Positions 16,749 to 24,944 of a DNA stretch of 64,000 nt are shown here, piece after piece (the first letter of the stretch is position 1; each line of letters begins with the position of its first letter). A model generated the notes under the pieces. That model saw only the letters and a program-made list of their open reading frames with translations. It was not told the DNA's origin and searched no databases. A program made the translations under genes and the position numbers. Location: contig CACYQN010000003.1 of assembly GCA_902776565.1 (NCBI GenBank), forward strand, positions 102,416-166,415, read 5' to 3'. This DNA comes from an uncultured Bacteroidia bacterium. GTDB lineage: Bacteria > Bacteroidota > Bacteroidia > Bacteroidales > ML635J-15.

Positions 16749-17618
16749 TTACTTTGCTGCTGGAGCAGGAGTTTCAGCCTTCTTGTACTGGAATACCATT
16801 ACGTTACCAGTTTGAGTGTTCATCAAACCAGCTACATAGTCAACAAGTACATATTCACCATTCTTGTTCTTGCAAATGAAGTACTTTTCTTCATATGCCT
16901 TTCCTTGGTCAGTTGCAGGGAACATAGTTCTGCTAGTTACAGGAGTTCCATTGTTGAAAGCTTCAACCAAAGCAACGTCAGTAGTCAAACCTTCGATGTT
17001 TTCTACAAATACCCAGCTAGCACCAGTTGTTGGTTCTGCATACATATTGTAAGCCTTGTGGTCATTCTTACCCAAGCACTTAACACCAATGGTTTCGTTT
17101 TCAACAGTAGCAGCGATACCTTCATAGGTAATTCCATAAGATGACTGTGACTGTGAGCACAAAACAACCTTAGTAGGATTCCATGCAGAAAGAGAAGTAG
17201 CGCTTTCGGTAATAGTGATAGTGTAAATCTTATCACCCGAGTTGTCCTTCTTGTCAACAGCAGCTACTTTGTATTCTACAGTGTAGCCAGCAACGAGGTC
17301 AGCCTTAGCCAAAGTGTCTTCAAATTTGACAGTATATTCTGCCATTCCTTCATAATCGCTGCTTTCAAAGCCATCGTAAGTTTTAGATGAAACAACATCT
17401 TCACCATTCAAGACAGTTTTTGATACTTCAATGGTCTTAATACCTGCGGCAGCATTAATTGTGCTGGAGAAAGAGAGAGGAAGAGTAGCTGCTGAAGCGA
17501 GGTCGTAAGTAAGGGTTTCGTTTGCTTCAGTCATTGTGACATCAACAGTTTTTTCGGTACAGCTGCAGAAGAATGCAACAGCAGCAACCAAAATCATAAC
17601 AATTTTAAAGTTTTTCAT
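16749..17618 (-). CDS. Predicted lipoprotein of unknown function
   Basis: A 289-residue exported lipoprotein. MKNFKIVMILVAAVAFFCSCTEK has a hydrophobic segment and a lipobox with candidate lipidated Cys at residue 18 or 20. The rest is rich in Thr, Val, Ala and acidic residues and reads as beta-sandwich repeats, ending in a PAPAAK tail. I do not recognise a family. Its own promoter and strong terminator make it a single-gene unit. The codon and residue composition suggest an abundant surface or periplasmic protein (inference). Confidence 0.75.
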   Translation of the reverse strand: MKNFKIVMILVAAVAFFCSCTEKTVDVTMTEANETLTYDLASAATLPLSFSSTINAAAGIKTIEVSKTVLNGEDVVSSKTYDGFESSDYEGMAEYTVKFEDTLAKADLVAGYTVEYKVAAVDKKDNSGDKIYTITITESATSLSAWNPTKVVLCSQSQSSYGITYEGIAATVENETIGVKCLGKNDHKAYNMYAEPTTGASWVFVENIEGLTTDVALVEAFNNGTPVTSRTMFPATDQGKAYEEKYFICKNKNGEYVLVDYVAGLMNTQTGNVMVFQYKKAETPAPAAK

Positions 17619-17677
17619 CGTTCTAAAATTTTTAGTTATACAATAATTAATTAAATTTTCAAATCATTTTCAAAGCG

Positions 17678-17685
17678 CAAAGATA
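17678..17685 (-). promoter_or_regulatory. -7 box of the lipoprotein promoter
   Basis: CAAAGATA on the plus strand reads TATCTTTG on the minus strand, matching TAnnTTTG, about 60 bases before the ATG at 17618. No -33 element is visible. Confidence 0.55.
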
Positions 17686-17811
17686 TAGTTATTTTTTAAT
17701 ATGGTTATTTTTATTAACTTTTTTTTTTGAAAAATGTTGTCTGCAAAGTAAATGTATTATTTTATAGGTGTCCCTTTATCATTTCCATACACAACTTTCT
17801 TGTTAAATTTA

Positions 17812-17819
17812 TAAATTTG
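17812..17819 (+). promoter_or_regulatory. -7 box before the cupin_5 gene
   Basis: TAAATTTG fits TAnnTTTG, 25 bases before the ATG at 17845. No -33 element is visible. Confidence 0.5.
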
Positions 17820-17844
17820 CAATCCTATAATAATTGCATATAAC

Positions 17845-18297
17845 ATGAAAGCAGAAGAAATCATAAACAATCTCAACTTGCAACCGCACCCGGAAGGCGG
17901 CTACTACCGTCAGGTATATGGAAACGACGAGGCTGGTCAAAAGAAAGTTTCCACTATTTACTACATGCTCCGCGATGACGAATTTTCAGCATTCCACAAG
18001 CTACACGAAGTCGTTGAGATATGGTATTACCAGGCTGGCGAACCACTTGACATTTATGTAATTTCTCCCGACGGCACTTTGGAGGTTCGCCACTTGTCAG
18101 CAAACAGAGAAATGCAAGCAGTCATAGAGCCAGAGTGCTGGTTTGCCGCAGAATTACCACACAAAAAAGGATTCTCGCTTGTAGGATGTGCCGTCGCACC
18201 TGCATTCACCTTCGACCGTTTCGAGCTAGCAAAAAAAGAAGATTTACAGCAAATGTACCCACAGCATAACGAACTAATTGCTAAATTGTGCAGATAA
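17845..18297 (+). CDS. Cupin_5 (DUF985) family protein
   Basis: A 150-residue small cupin. LNLQPHPEGGYYRQVY (residues ~10-25) opens the fold, and FHKLHEVVEIWYYQAGEPL and GCAVAPAFTFDRFEL supply the conserved His/Glu and the closing strands of the DUF985 family. The family is predicted to bind a metal and has been linked to sugar isomerase-like or unknown chemistry, so no reaction is assigned. It converges with the CapA gene with only 14 bp between the two stops. Confidence 0.85.
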   Translation: MKAEEIINNLNLQPHPEGGYYRQVYGNDEAGQKKVSTIYYMLRDDEFSAFHKLHEVVEIWYYQAGEPLDIYVISPDGTLEVRHLSANREMQAVIEPECWFAAELPHKKGFSLVGCAVAPAFTFDRFELAKKEDLQQMYPQHNELIAKLCR

Positions 18298-18311
18298 AAC
18301 TTTAAATACCA

Positions 18312-19490
18312 CTACTTTAAATCACGATTTACAACATCGTGCAGTCCATTGATAAACTCCTTGTTGAAACCAAGGTTGTAGCGATAATGGGTTTTCTCGT
18401 AGAACTCGTCGTACTGTTCTAGCGGCACGAGGGTAAACTTCTTCATGTCGTAGTTCAGATGGTTGACAATTAGATGGTTTGTAATGTCGGAAAAATCCAC
18501 CTTGCCGTTATCGAGCGTAACCTTGAATTGGGACAATAGCCCAACTTGATATGCATTGTCGAAGGTTTCCTGACCTTTGGGCGTGCGAGCAATGTCGTCG
18601 TCCTGCGATGCGAAGTTGCCAAGTGAGTAATAAACTAGAGTCTTGTGGTCGCTACCAATGATTTCGACTGGTTGTACCGAATGTGAATGGCTGCCATAAA
18701 CGATGTCGGCACCATGTTCGTTGAGGAATTTTGCCATTTCCTTCTGCTCGCTGTTTGGCTCAAAGGTAAATTCCGTTCCCCAGTGCATCATCACGACAAG
18801 CACATCAACCTGCGGTCTAAGTACCGACATTTCGTTGGCAATCAGATTTTTGTACTCATCAGTGACTTTGCGGGTTTCAGGATTTCTGTATAGCCCGACG
18901 AGGTCTCGGTATTGCTGAGGAACAATTTGGTTTGTGCTTAAGGTGTATGCCAAAAATCCGAACTTTATGTCGTTTTTCTCAACGATTCTGGGTGTTTCGC
19001 GGTCTTGCTGGCTACGGTATGTGCCTACTGTTACAATGTTGGTGCTGTCGAAGAAGTCGAGAGTGGAGTTTATGCCTTCTATGCCACGGTCGAATGTGTG
19101 GTTGTTGGCTGTTGACAGCACCTGCATATCGAGTGATGCCACCAGTTCACCAATGTAGTGCGGTGCGCAGAAGTTGTAGTTGTCGCCGCTGACCTTCATG
19201 CGGTCGTTGCCGATTACGACTTCCATGTTGCCTACGGAGAGGTCATCGTCTTCGAAGTATTTCTTTACAAGCGTAAAATAGGAATTTCTGTCGTAGCCAT
19301 TATCGACAGCCGTGAAAAACGGGGCTTCGAAAAGGAAATCGCCAACAAAGGTTAGTTTTGCTTCGCGTGGAGAAGATGTGATTGTGTCTTCTGCAATGGC
19401 CTCTGCAATTGTTTCTTTTTGTTGTGTATTTGATTTGCAACTGCAAGAGAACAATGCGATTACGATTAGGAATGTGATGCTTCTATGCAT
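18312..19490 (-). CDS. CapA family (PGA_cap) lipoprotein, metallophosphoesterase-like
   Basis: A 392-residue protein with a signal segment and lipobox (LFSCSCKSN), then a CapA / PgsA-like metallophosphatase fold: GDFLFEAP, ANNHTFDRG, MMHWGTEF and YGSHSHSVQ supply the Asp, Asn and His residues typical of the fold. CapA proteins are linked to capsule or poly-gamma-glutamate production in some bacteria, but many homologues occur without such operons, as here. The ATG at 19490 is chosen because it places the signal peptide at the N-terminus; upstream in-frame codons would hide it. Confidence 0.8.
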   Translation of the reverse strand: MHRSITFLIVIALFSCSCKSNTQQKETIAEAIAEDTITSSPREAKLTFVGDFLFEAPFFTAVDNGYDRNSYFTLVKKYFEDDDLSVGNMEVVIGNDRMKVSGDNYNFCAPHYIGELVASLDMQVLSTANNHTFDRGIEGINSTLDFFDSTNIVTVGTYRSQQDRETPRIVEKNDIKFGFLAYTLSTNQIVPQQYRDLVGLYRNPETRKVTDEYKNLIANEMSVLRPQVDVLVVMMHWGTEFTFEPNSEQKEMAKFLNEHGADIVYGSHSHSVQPVEIIGSDHKTLVYYSLGNFASQDDDIARTPKGQETFDNAYQVGLLSQFKVTLDNGKVDFSDITNHLIVNHLNYDMKKFTLVPLEQYDEFYEKTHYRYNLGFNKEFINGLHDVVNRDLK

Positions 19491-19547
19491 TATACTATTC
19501 AATTTTATTGTTCTTCGTTTATGCGTTGTCACAATTTTTGCGTTGCT

Positions 19548-19703
19548 GTCGCTGCAAAAATATGCGCCAACGCTACTTATATTCATTCTTTTCTATAAAT
19601 ATGTAACCTCTCAGAGGTTATGGTTGCCGTCGCTGCAAAAATGTGCGCCAACGCTATCTATAAATCACTTCGTTCTACAAATATGTAACCTCTCCGAGGT
19701 TGG
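19548..19703. repeat. Tandem ~78-bp direct repeat with AACCTC/GAGGTT hairpins
   Basis: Two consecutive units each contain the segment GTCGCTGCAAAAATNTGCGC, then CCAACGCTA, a variable stretch and ATATGTAACCTC-TCN-GAGGTT. The 15-bp palindromes AACCTCTCAGAGGTT and AACCTCTCCGAGGTT close each unit. The repeat lies between the diverging or tandem minus-strand genes capA-like and TPR, with no coding content. Confidence 0.75.
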
Positions 19704-19745
19704 GTGATTTCCTCACGAAACACATTGTGAATCAAATGTATTAAA

Positions 19746-20822
19746 TTACCGTTTGCCTGCAATGCGATTCAGTCCTTCGATGGCTGGTTCATAGTTTGTT
19801 TCGAGTTTCAGAGCCTTGCGGTAGTCGGCTTCGGCAAGCTGGTATTGCTTGTTTTGTGCGTATGCATCGCCGCGCTTGGCATAAGTCTCGAAAGCGGTTG
19901 TGTCGCAAGCCAATGCGTTTGAATAGTAGTTTATTGCCGTATTGTAGCGGTCTGGTTCGAGGCTGATTGTGCTGTACATGTCACCAAGGTCGGTGTATGC
20001 AAGGAATGTCCAGTACGATGCGCTATCCATTTGTGCTGCTTCGATGTAGGTGTCTTTAGCTTCCTCGTAGTGTCCGAAGTTGCGAAGCGACCAGCCGTTC
20101 CAATATTTAATTTCTTGATTATCGGGAAATTTTGATGTCGCCGTCTTGAAGTATTCCATAGCAATGGAATCGCCAAGTTCGGTAAGGCTTACACCTATAA
20201 GATTATATGCTTCCCAGTTTTCATCGTCATATTCAACGGATTTCTTGAAAGCTGCCAGAGCATCTTGTCTCCACTTTCGCGTGTTGGCAGTGTCCGACTC
20301 GGTTTCGGAAGCCTTGCGAAGAATTATGCCACGCACAAAGTATGAATCGCCATTTTGCAGGTTGTTGAGTTCAAGGAACTGTATTTCCTGCATAGCTTCT
20401 TGGAACATACCGACATACAAGAAAATTTTTGCGAGGTCGATGTGCGCCTGCGGATACGACGGGTAGCGGTTGATGCATTTGTTGAGCACTTCCTTTGCCT
20501 TTTCCGAGCCGTTTGCCTTGAGCATGTAAAGGCTTGCCAACTTGCTGTAATACGGAGGCTTTGTCGAATCGACCTTCATTGCGATTTCCATATCGTTTAT
20601 GGCCTCGTCGAGGTCGCCATTAAGAAATTGCAAGTCGGAACGCTGTACGAACAATGCCGCATCGTGCGGATTTTGCCGAATTTTGTCCGACAACATCTGT
20701 ATGCTGTCGGACAAAGTTTTCGGTTCGGTTGTTTCTCCGCTATTGCCATTTTCGCCGTCCTTGCACGAATATGCAAGAAGTGTAAATGCAAACAGCAGAG
20801 TTAGATAAATGTATTGCTTCAT
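19746..20822 (-). CDS. TPR-repeat lipoprotein
   Basis: A 358-residue exported protein with signal peptide and lipobox (LLAYSCKDG, Cys near residue 18), then about seven tetratricopeptide repeats from residue 45 to the end, visible as regularly spaced Ala/Gly/Tyr helix pairs such as AAFKKSVEYDDENWEAYNLIG. It is probably a periplasm-facing protein-interaction scaffold. Its start codon overlaps the recA stop by one base (TAATG), indicating coupling. The specific partner is unknown. Confidence 0.85.
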   Translation of the reverse strand: MKQYIYLTLLFAFTLLAYSCKDGENGNSGETTEPKTLSDSIQMLSDKIRQNPHDAALFVQRSDLQFLNGDLDEAINDMEIAMKVDSTKPPYYSKLASLYMLKANGSEKAKEVLNKCINRYPSYPQAHIDLAKIFLYVGMFQEAMQEIQFLELNNLQNGDSYFVRGIILRKASETESDTANTRKWRQDALAAFKKSVEYDDENWEAYNLIGVSLTELGDSIAMEYFKTATSKFPDNQEIKYWNGWSLRNFGHYEEAKDTYIEAAQMDSASYWTFLAYTDLGDMYSTISLEPDRYNTAINYYSNALACDTTAFETYAKRGDAYAQNKQYQLAEADYRKALKLETNYEPAIEGLNRIAGKR

Positions 20823-21832
20823 TATTTTGCTGAAATCTTTTCTCTGATTTTGTTTTCGATTTCCTCTCTCATTTCTGGATTGTCCTCGATAAGCTGCTTT
20901 ACGGTGTCGCGTCCCTGTCCGAGCTTGGTTTCGCCATAGCTGAACCACGAACCGCTCTTCTTGATGATTTCGAGTTCAACAGCCATATCGATGATTTCGC
21001 CAGTCTTTGAGATGCCTTCGCCGTAAAGAATGTCGAATTCGGCCTGCTTGAATGGCGGAGCAACTTTGTTCTTTACAACCTTTACCTTGGTGCGGTTTCC
21101 GATGACGGTGTCGCCGTCCTTTAGCTGACCGATGCGGCGTATGTCGAGGCGGATGGATGCGTAGAATTTCAGTGCGTTACCACCGGTAGTGGTTTCGGGA
21201 TTGCCGAACATTACGCCGATTTTTTCACGCAACTGGTTGATGAAGATGCAGCAAGTCTGAGTCTTGTTGATTGTTGCGGTGAGTTTGCGCAATGCCTGCG
21301 ACATCAGTCGTGCCTGCAGCCCCATCTTCGAGTCGCCCATTTCGCCTTCGATTTCGGCTTTTGGTGTAAGTGCAGCCACCGAGTCGATTACGATGATGTC
21401 GATTGCACCCGAGCGGATAAGGTTGTCGGCAATTTCGAGAGCCTGTTCGCCGTTGTCGGGCTGCGAGATGATAAGGTTGTCGATGTCGACGCCAAGTTTT
21501 TCGGCATAGAAGCGGTCGAAAGCGTGTTCGGCATCGATTATTGCTGCGATACCGCCGTTTTTCTGGGCTTCGGCGATGGCGTGGATTGCCAAAGTTGTCT
21601 TACCTGACGATTCGGGACCGTAGATTTCAATTACTCGTCCGCGTGGGTAACCACCAACGCCAAGAGCAGCGTCGAGAGCAATCGAACCTGACTTTATAAC
21701 TGGAACATTTTCGACTACCTGAGCGCCAAGCATCATGATAGAGCCCTTGCCGTAGTCCTTTTCTATTTTACCCATTGCAAGCTGAACTGCTTTCAGCTTT
21801 TCTTTTCTGATTTCTTCTGGTGTTTCTGCCAT
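20822..21832 (-). CDS. recA: Recombinase RecA
   Basis: A 336-residue cytosolic ATPase that forms filaments on single-stranded DNA and drives homologous pairing and SOS induction. Walker [10 protein letters not shown] (residues 72-80), the [13 protein letters not shown]alker B region, the L2-loop region ([15 protein letters not shown]) and a short C-terminal tail are all present. It lies between bcp and the TPR gene with 16 bp and 1-bp overlap respectively, so the three form an operon. Confidence 0.98.
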   Translation of the reverse strand: MAETPEEIRKEKLKAVQLAMGKIEKDYGKGSIMMLGAQVVENVPVIKSGSIALDAALGVGGYPRGRVIEIYGPESSGKTTLAIHAIAEAQKNGGIAAIIDAEHAFDRFYAEKLGVDIDNLIISQPDNGEQALEIADNLIRSGAIDIIVIDSVAALTPKAEIEGEMGDSKMGLQARLMSQALRKLTATINKTQTCCIFINQLREKIGVMFGNPETTTGGNALKFYASIRLDIRRIGQLKDGDTVIGNRTKVKVVKNKVAPPFKQAEFDILYGEGISKTGEIIDMAVELEIIKKSGSWFSYGETKLGQGRDTVKQLIEDNPEMREEIENKIREKISAK

Positions 21833-21848
21833 ATCTGTAATTTTTTTG

Positions 21849-22310
21849 TTATTCTAATACTTTGGTTATCTGTTCTGTATGCTTTTTTGTGTCGACTTTT
21901 GTAAACACTTCGTCGATGATACCGTTTTCGTTGATGATGAATGTGGTGCGCAAAATTCCGTAGTATTCGCGTCCTGCCATCTTTTTCTTGTCCCACACGC
22001 CGAAAGCGTTGACAATCACCTTGTCGCTGTCGCTGATAAGGTCGAACGGGAGAGAATTCTTTTCAATGAACTTCTTGTGACTTGCTATGGAGTCGGTGCT
22101 TACGCCGATTATGGTATATCCGCGCTTCATCCAGAAGTTGTAGTTGTCGCGCAGGTCGCAAGCCTCGGCGGTGCAACCTGGAGTGCTGTCCTTCGGATAG
22201 AAGTAGAGAATGTACTTTTTTCCAGCAAGCTGTTCGCTTGTTATTGTTTCCTCGTTCTGGTTTTTTCCGCTGAACGATGGTGCTTTGTCGCCTTTTTTCA
22301 GTGTTATCAT
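21849..22310 (-). CDS. bcp: Thiol peroxidase, Bcp/PrxQ-type peroxiredoxin
   Basis: A 153-residue thioredoxin-fold peroxidase that reduces hydroperoxides. [19 protein letters not shown] holds the peroxidatic Cys in PGCT (near residue 45) and the resolving Cys five residues later (TPGCTAEAC), the atypical 2-Cys arrangement of PrxQ. It is the first gene of the bcp-recA-TPR unit and has its own -7 box. Confidence 0.93.
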   Translation of the reverse strand: MITLKKGDKAPSFSGKNQNEETITSEQLAGKKYILYFYPKDSTPGCTAEACDLRDNYNFWMKRGYTIIGVSTDSIASHKKFIEKNSLPFDLISDSDKVIVNAFGVWDKKKMAGREYYGILRTTFIINENGIIDEVFTKVDTKKHTEQITKVLE

Positions 22311-22330
22311 TGTCTTTTATGTTTAAGTTA

Positions 22331-22338
22331 CAAAAATA
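22331..22338 (-). promoter_or_regulatory. -7 box of the bcp-recA promoter
   Basis: CAAAAATA on the plus strand is TATTTTTG on the minus strand, 20 bases upstream of the bcp ATG. Confidence 0.55.
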
Positions 22339-22396
22339 ATTTCAATTTTTTGTCTTTGTGCCCATTGTTGCAAAAACTTGTTAACAAATTTGCAAA

Positions 22397-22426
22397 GGGC
22401 AGGAACTGCCTATTACAGTTCCGCCC
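22397..22426 (-). terminator. Hairpin terminator after ssb
   Basis: On the minus strand GGGCGGAACTG pairs with CAGTTCCTGCCC (11 bp, one bulged T) around TAATAGG. The following T run is weak (TTTGCAAATTTG). It lies between ssb and bcp and probably separates the two units. Confidence 0.6.
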
Positions 22427-22440
22427 ATTTTGCGACAGAG

Positions 22441-22785
22441 CTAAGCTGCATCGGACTTTTCCTGCTTATTCAGGCAGTAGGCTTCGTTTGCAACTACCTC
22501 GGTGACATAGCGTTTAATCTTGTTCTGATCTTCGTAGCTGTGACTCGTGAGTTTCCCTTCAACTAGGATTTCGTCTCCCTTGTGGAAATAACGCTCCACT
22601 TTCTCGGCAAGTCTGTTCCAAGCCACGATGTTGTGCCACTGGGTGTTGTTTTTCACCTGTCCGTTTTCGGAATACTGCTCGTTTGTTGCGATTGAAAACC
22701 TTGCAACTTTTCCGTTCTTTGTCTCTCTTACGATGGGGTCGCTACCTAGGCGGCCAACCAACTGTACATGATTTTTAAATTCCAT
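22441..22785 (-). CDS. ssb: Single-stranded DNA-binding protein
   Basis: A 114-residue OB-fold protein: NHVQLVGRLGSDPIVRETKNGKVARFSIATNE, then TQWHNIVAWNRLAEKVERYFHKGDEILVEGKL (only key parts quoted) follow the SSB pattern closely. It is shorter than E. coli-type SSB and ends in NKQEKSDAA, lacking the acidic C-terminal tip (DDDIPF-like) that recruits partner proteins. It could be the housekeeping SSB of a Bacteroidetes lineage or a second, accessory SSB. It borders the AT-rich island to its right. Confidence 0.9.
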   Translation of the reverse strand: MEFKNHVQLVGRLGSDPIVRETKNGKVARFSIATNEQYSENGQVKNNTQWHNIVAWNRLAEKVERYFHKGDEILVEGKLTSHSYEDQNKIKRYVTEVVANEAYCLNKQEKSDAA

Positions 22786-22835
22786 AATTTTAAAATTTTT
22801 AATTGTTAATATTTCTTGTTTTTAAATTTTTCTGT

Positions 22836-22843
22836 TATTTTTG
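22836..22843 (+). promoter_or_regulatory. -7 box of the small RNA candidate
   Basis: TATTTTTG fits TAnnTTTG exactly. A weak TTTC lies 20 bases upstream (22812-22815). No coding gene on the plus strand lies downstream before 25622. Confidence 0.55.
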
Positions 22844-22849
22844 CATTAT

Positions 22850-22909
22850 CTAAGTCGTTGGGAGCGTGTCTGCGGGATGGCGCAGATCAAATTGCCCGAC
22901 GACTTTTTT
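22850..22909 (+). ncRNA. Candidate ~60-nt structured small RNA
   Basis: Directly downstream of the -7 box lies a self-contained unit. AAGTCGTTGGG (22852-22862) pairs with the CCCGACGACTT arm (22895-22905; one G-U). An inner hairpin is formed by TCTGCG (22869-22874) and CGCAGA (22881-22886). A six-T run follows (22904-22909). Promoter, nested hairpins and terminator in one orientation, with no plus-strand gene nearby, indicate a short RNA that converges on the end of the PBECR operon. On the minus strand the hairpin lacks a T run. I know of no matching RNA family. Confidence 0.5.
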
Positions 22910-22924
22910 ATGGTTCTGGATATA

Positions 22925-24019
22925 TCAACTGGGCGTGCTATTTTTGTTTGCATTTACATAATTTTGTAGTACTTTTGCAACCTCTCCTTGAGGATGTGGA
23001 GACGTAGTTTTACTACCATGGACCGAGTTAGATGCAGCATCCTCAAAGAGAGTTTTTATCACAAATGCTTCGTGAACATACAGACGATTAACCTCTATGT
23101 TTGCAATAACTTCAACCACACATATATACTTCTCAACTCCTATTACAATAGGAGCAGCAATTATTCCAGTCATTTGCTTCTTGTCATGTACTCCGTGATA
23201 TTCCATAGGAAGTATTTCAACACCTTTTTCTAGCACATCCTTCACGGCAGCAAATGCAGCGGCTTTAATCCTGCTCATACCATGCTGTTTGCTATTTTGT
23301 ATGCCCTTAATGTCGAGCAACACCTCTCCGAATGGAGAATCCGCTTTCCCGCCTTGTGATTTGAAATACTCATTTACTTGTTGTGCAAATGTAATCCCTT
23401 CTTTTGGTAAGAATTCATCTCCGCTTAACTCTATAATTGGTTTGTCATTAAGTAAATTCCCAGAATTTATATCTCCTTTGTTTGCACTTACATAATTTTG
23501 TAGTACCTTTGCAATCTCTCCTTGAGGTTGCCGTGAAGTAATTTTATTGTTATCATGGACGGGGCTAGTCGCAACAATCTCCTGGAGGTTTTTTATTAAA
23601 AATGCTTCATGTAGATATAATCTTTGCTTGTTTGTATTTGCTATTACTTCAACTATACAGACATACCGTTCATAACTTATCTTTATCGGAGCTGCTATCA
23701 TACCCGTTAACTGCTTCTTGTTGTTAGTATTATAAAAGTCTAACGGTAGAACAATAACTCCAGATTCCAATACATCTTTGATTGCTGCAAAAGATGATCT
23801 TTTAATCGGACTCATTCCGTGATGGAAATCATTTTGTATTCCTTTTTTATCAAGTATTACATCGCCAAATGCCGAATGAGCTACCCCTCCTTGCTTTTGA
23901 AAGAACTCTTCAACTTGCTGGACAAACGTTTTCCCTTCAATAGGCAAAAACTCCTCGCCACTAAGTTCAATAATCGGTTTGCTGTTAAGGAAGTCCATCG
24001 ATATGCTATTGTTTTTCAC
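22925..24019 (-). CDS. Tandem-duplicated PBECR3-like (BECR-fold) nuclease domain protein
   Basis: A 364-residue protein made of two clear copies of one ~177-residue unit (about residues 8-185 and 190-364). Each unit has KPIIELSGxEFLP, FGxVxLDxKGIQN, HGMSxIKxxxFAAxKDVLExG, TGxIAAPI, ICVVEVIAN, RLYxHEAFxIK and a closing PQGExAKVLQNYVxANK. The central block resembles the phage-Barnase-EndoU-ColicinE5/D-RelE-like nuclease domains (PBECR, closest to PBECR3) found in polyvalent proteins of phages and conjugative elements; the conserved HG, IK and LYxHE residues are candidate active-site positions. Its start overlaps the end of the upstream PBECR-like gene by 4 bp. The sequence is AT-richer than its neighbours, suggesting transfer. 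Whether it is a nuclease is inference. Confidence 0.6.
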   Translation of the reverse strand: MKNNSISMDFLNSKPIIELSGEEFLPIEGKTFVQQVEEFFQKQGGVAHSAFGDVILDKKGIQNDFHHGMSPIKRSSFAAIKDVLESGVIVLPLDFYNTNNKKQLTGMIAAPIKISYERYVCIVEVIANTNKQRLYLHEAFLIKNLQEIVATSPVHDNNKITSRQPQGEIAKVLQNYVSANKGDINSGNLLNDKPIIELSGDEFLPKEGITFAQQVNEYFKSQGGKADSPFGEVLLDIKGIQNSKQHGMSRIKAAAFAAVKDVLEKGVEILPMEYHGVHDKKQMTGIIAAPIVIGVEKYICVVEVIANIEVNRLYVHEAFVIKTLFEDAASNSVHGSKTTSPHPQGEVAKVLQNYVNANKNSTPS

Positions 24020-24924
24020 TTTATGTTTTCCAATTTTTCACTTGCACATTGGAATAAAATTGGTATTTTTGCATCCGAAGAGTTTACGACAGAGTACGTT
24101 CCGGACGTAGAGAGTAGGGATGTTAAGTCCATAACTCGCTGATCGGTACTCTTTTTTGTTTTATACATTGTTTTTAATGTAAGATTTCCATTTCTACTTG
24201 CATATATTTCATCAATATTATAAGTACCATTTCCATTGTTTTTCAATAGATAAAAAGATTTCCTACCATATTTGTCATTGAAATACATTACAATATCTGG
24301 TGACATTAGTATGTATATCAAATTGCGTATATCCTTTATTTCTAGAGGAATATTATTGTCTTCATCTTGTTCTTTGCCAAAATGATCACTGTTTATATGG
24401 CATAAGTCCGATGGATTCAAAACAAATGAAACCTTATTCCGTAATTTTAGTCCTGATAATTTTTCAAGGAAAATCTTTCCTGATTCTGTGAGAAGTCCTA
24501 TTTCTTTTGCTTTGCCGTAAAATTCTCCTCTAATTGCTGCATTGTATAGGCTTATTACATAATACTCACAACGCTTTTTCTTAACAAAATCCTTTTGCTT
24601 TTGCAAATCAAGAGTTAATGCACTCGGGGATAAATTTACTTTATGTACTGATTTCCGAATAATAATTGAATGTCTTTTCATTACTTTATTTTTTATTATT
24701 TTTGCAGTTGGATTCTTCAAGGTATGAAGGGTATCTGTAGGGCTACTCGTAATAGAAGAATTTGCATTGTCCGATGGGGAGTCCGAATAGGTTGGCCCGC
24801 TCTCCGAAAAAGGACAATTTTTCTTTTTAGAGATCTCCAGTTGTTTGTCAGATTGTTTTGTCTCATCGATCATCTTATTGGACGATGCAATATCTTCTTG
24901 CAATATTTCACTTGTCTTAACCAT
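24016..24924 (-). CDS. PBECR-like nuclease domain protein with disordered N-terminus
   Basis: A 302-residue protein. Residues 1-105 are low-complexity, rich in Ser, Lys and Asp, and likely disordered. Residues ~170-270 read as a PBECR-type domain of a different subgroup from the downstream gene: HINSDHFGKEQ with conserved His, then a PLEIKDIRNLIYILMSPD segment, IVMYF, a KxFYLLKN strand, YNIDEIYASRNG and the closing LKTMYK. This order (His helix, I-P-D loop, TMYK strand) is typical of phage minor-head-associated PBECR domains. It begins an operon with the duplicated PBECR gene (ATGA overlap) and lies 20 bp downstream of the SSB-like gene. Low GC and no chromosomal-type family point to mobile-element origin. 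Confidence 0.55.
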   Translation of the reverse strand: MVKTSEILQEDIASSNKMIDETKQSDKQLEISKKKNCPFSESGPTYSDSPSDNANSSITSSPTDTLHTLKNPTAKIIKNKVMKRHSIIIRKSVHKVNLSPSALTLDLQKQKDFVKKKRCEYYVISLYNAAIRGEFYGKAKEIGLLTESGKIFLEKLSGLKLRNKVSFVLNPSDLCHINSDHFGKEQDEDNNIPLEIKDIRNLIYILMSPDIVMYFNDKYGRKSFYLLKNNGNGTYNIDEIYASRNGNLTLKTMYKTKKSTDQRVMDLTSLLSTSGTYSVVNSSDAKIPILFQCASEKLENIK

Positions 24925-24944
24925 TACAATACAATTCTTATCTC

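Noticed and set aside
22852..22909. The hairpin read as the terminator of the PBECR operon
   Set aside because: On the minus strand no T run follows the stem; the T run is on the plus strand only.
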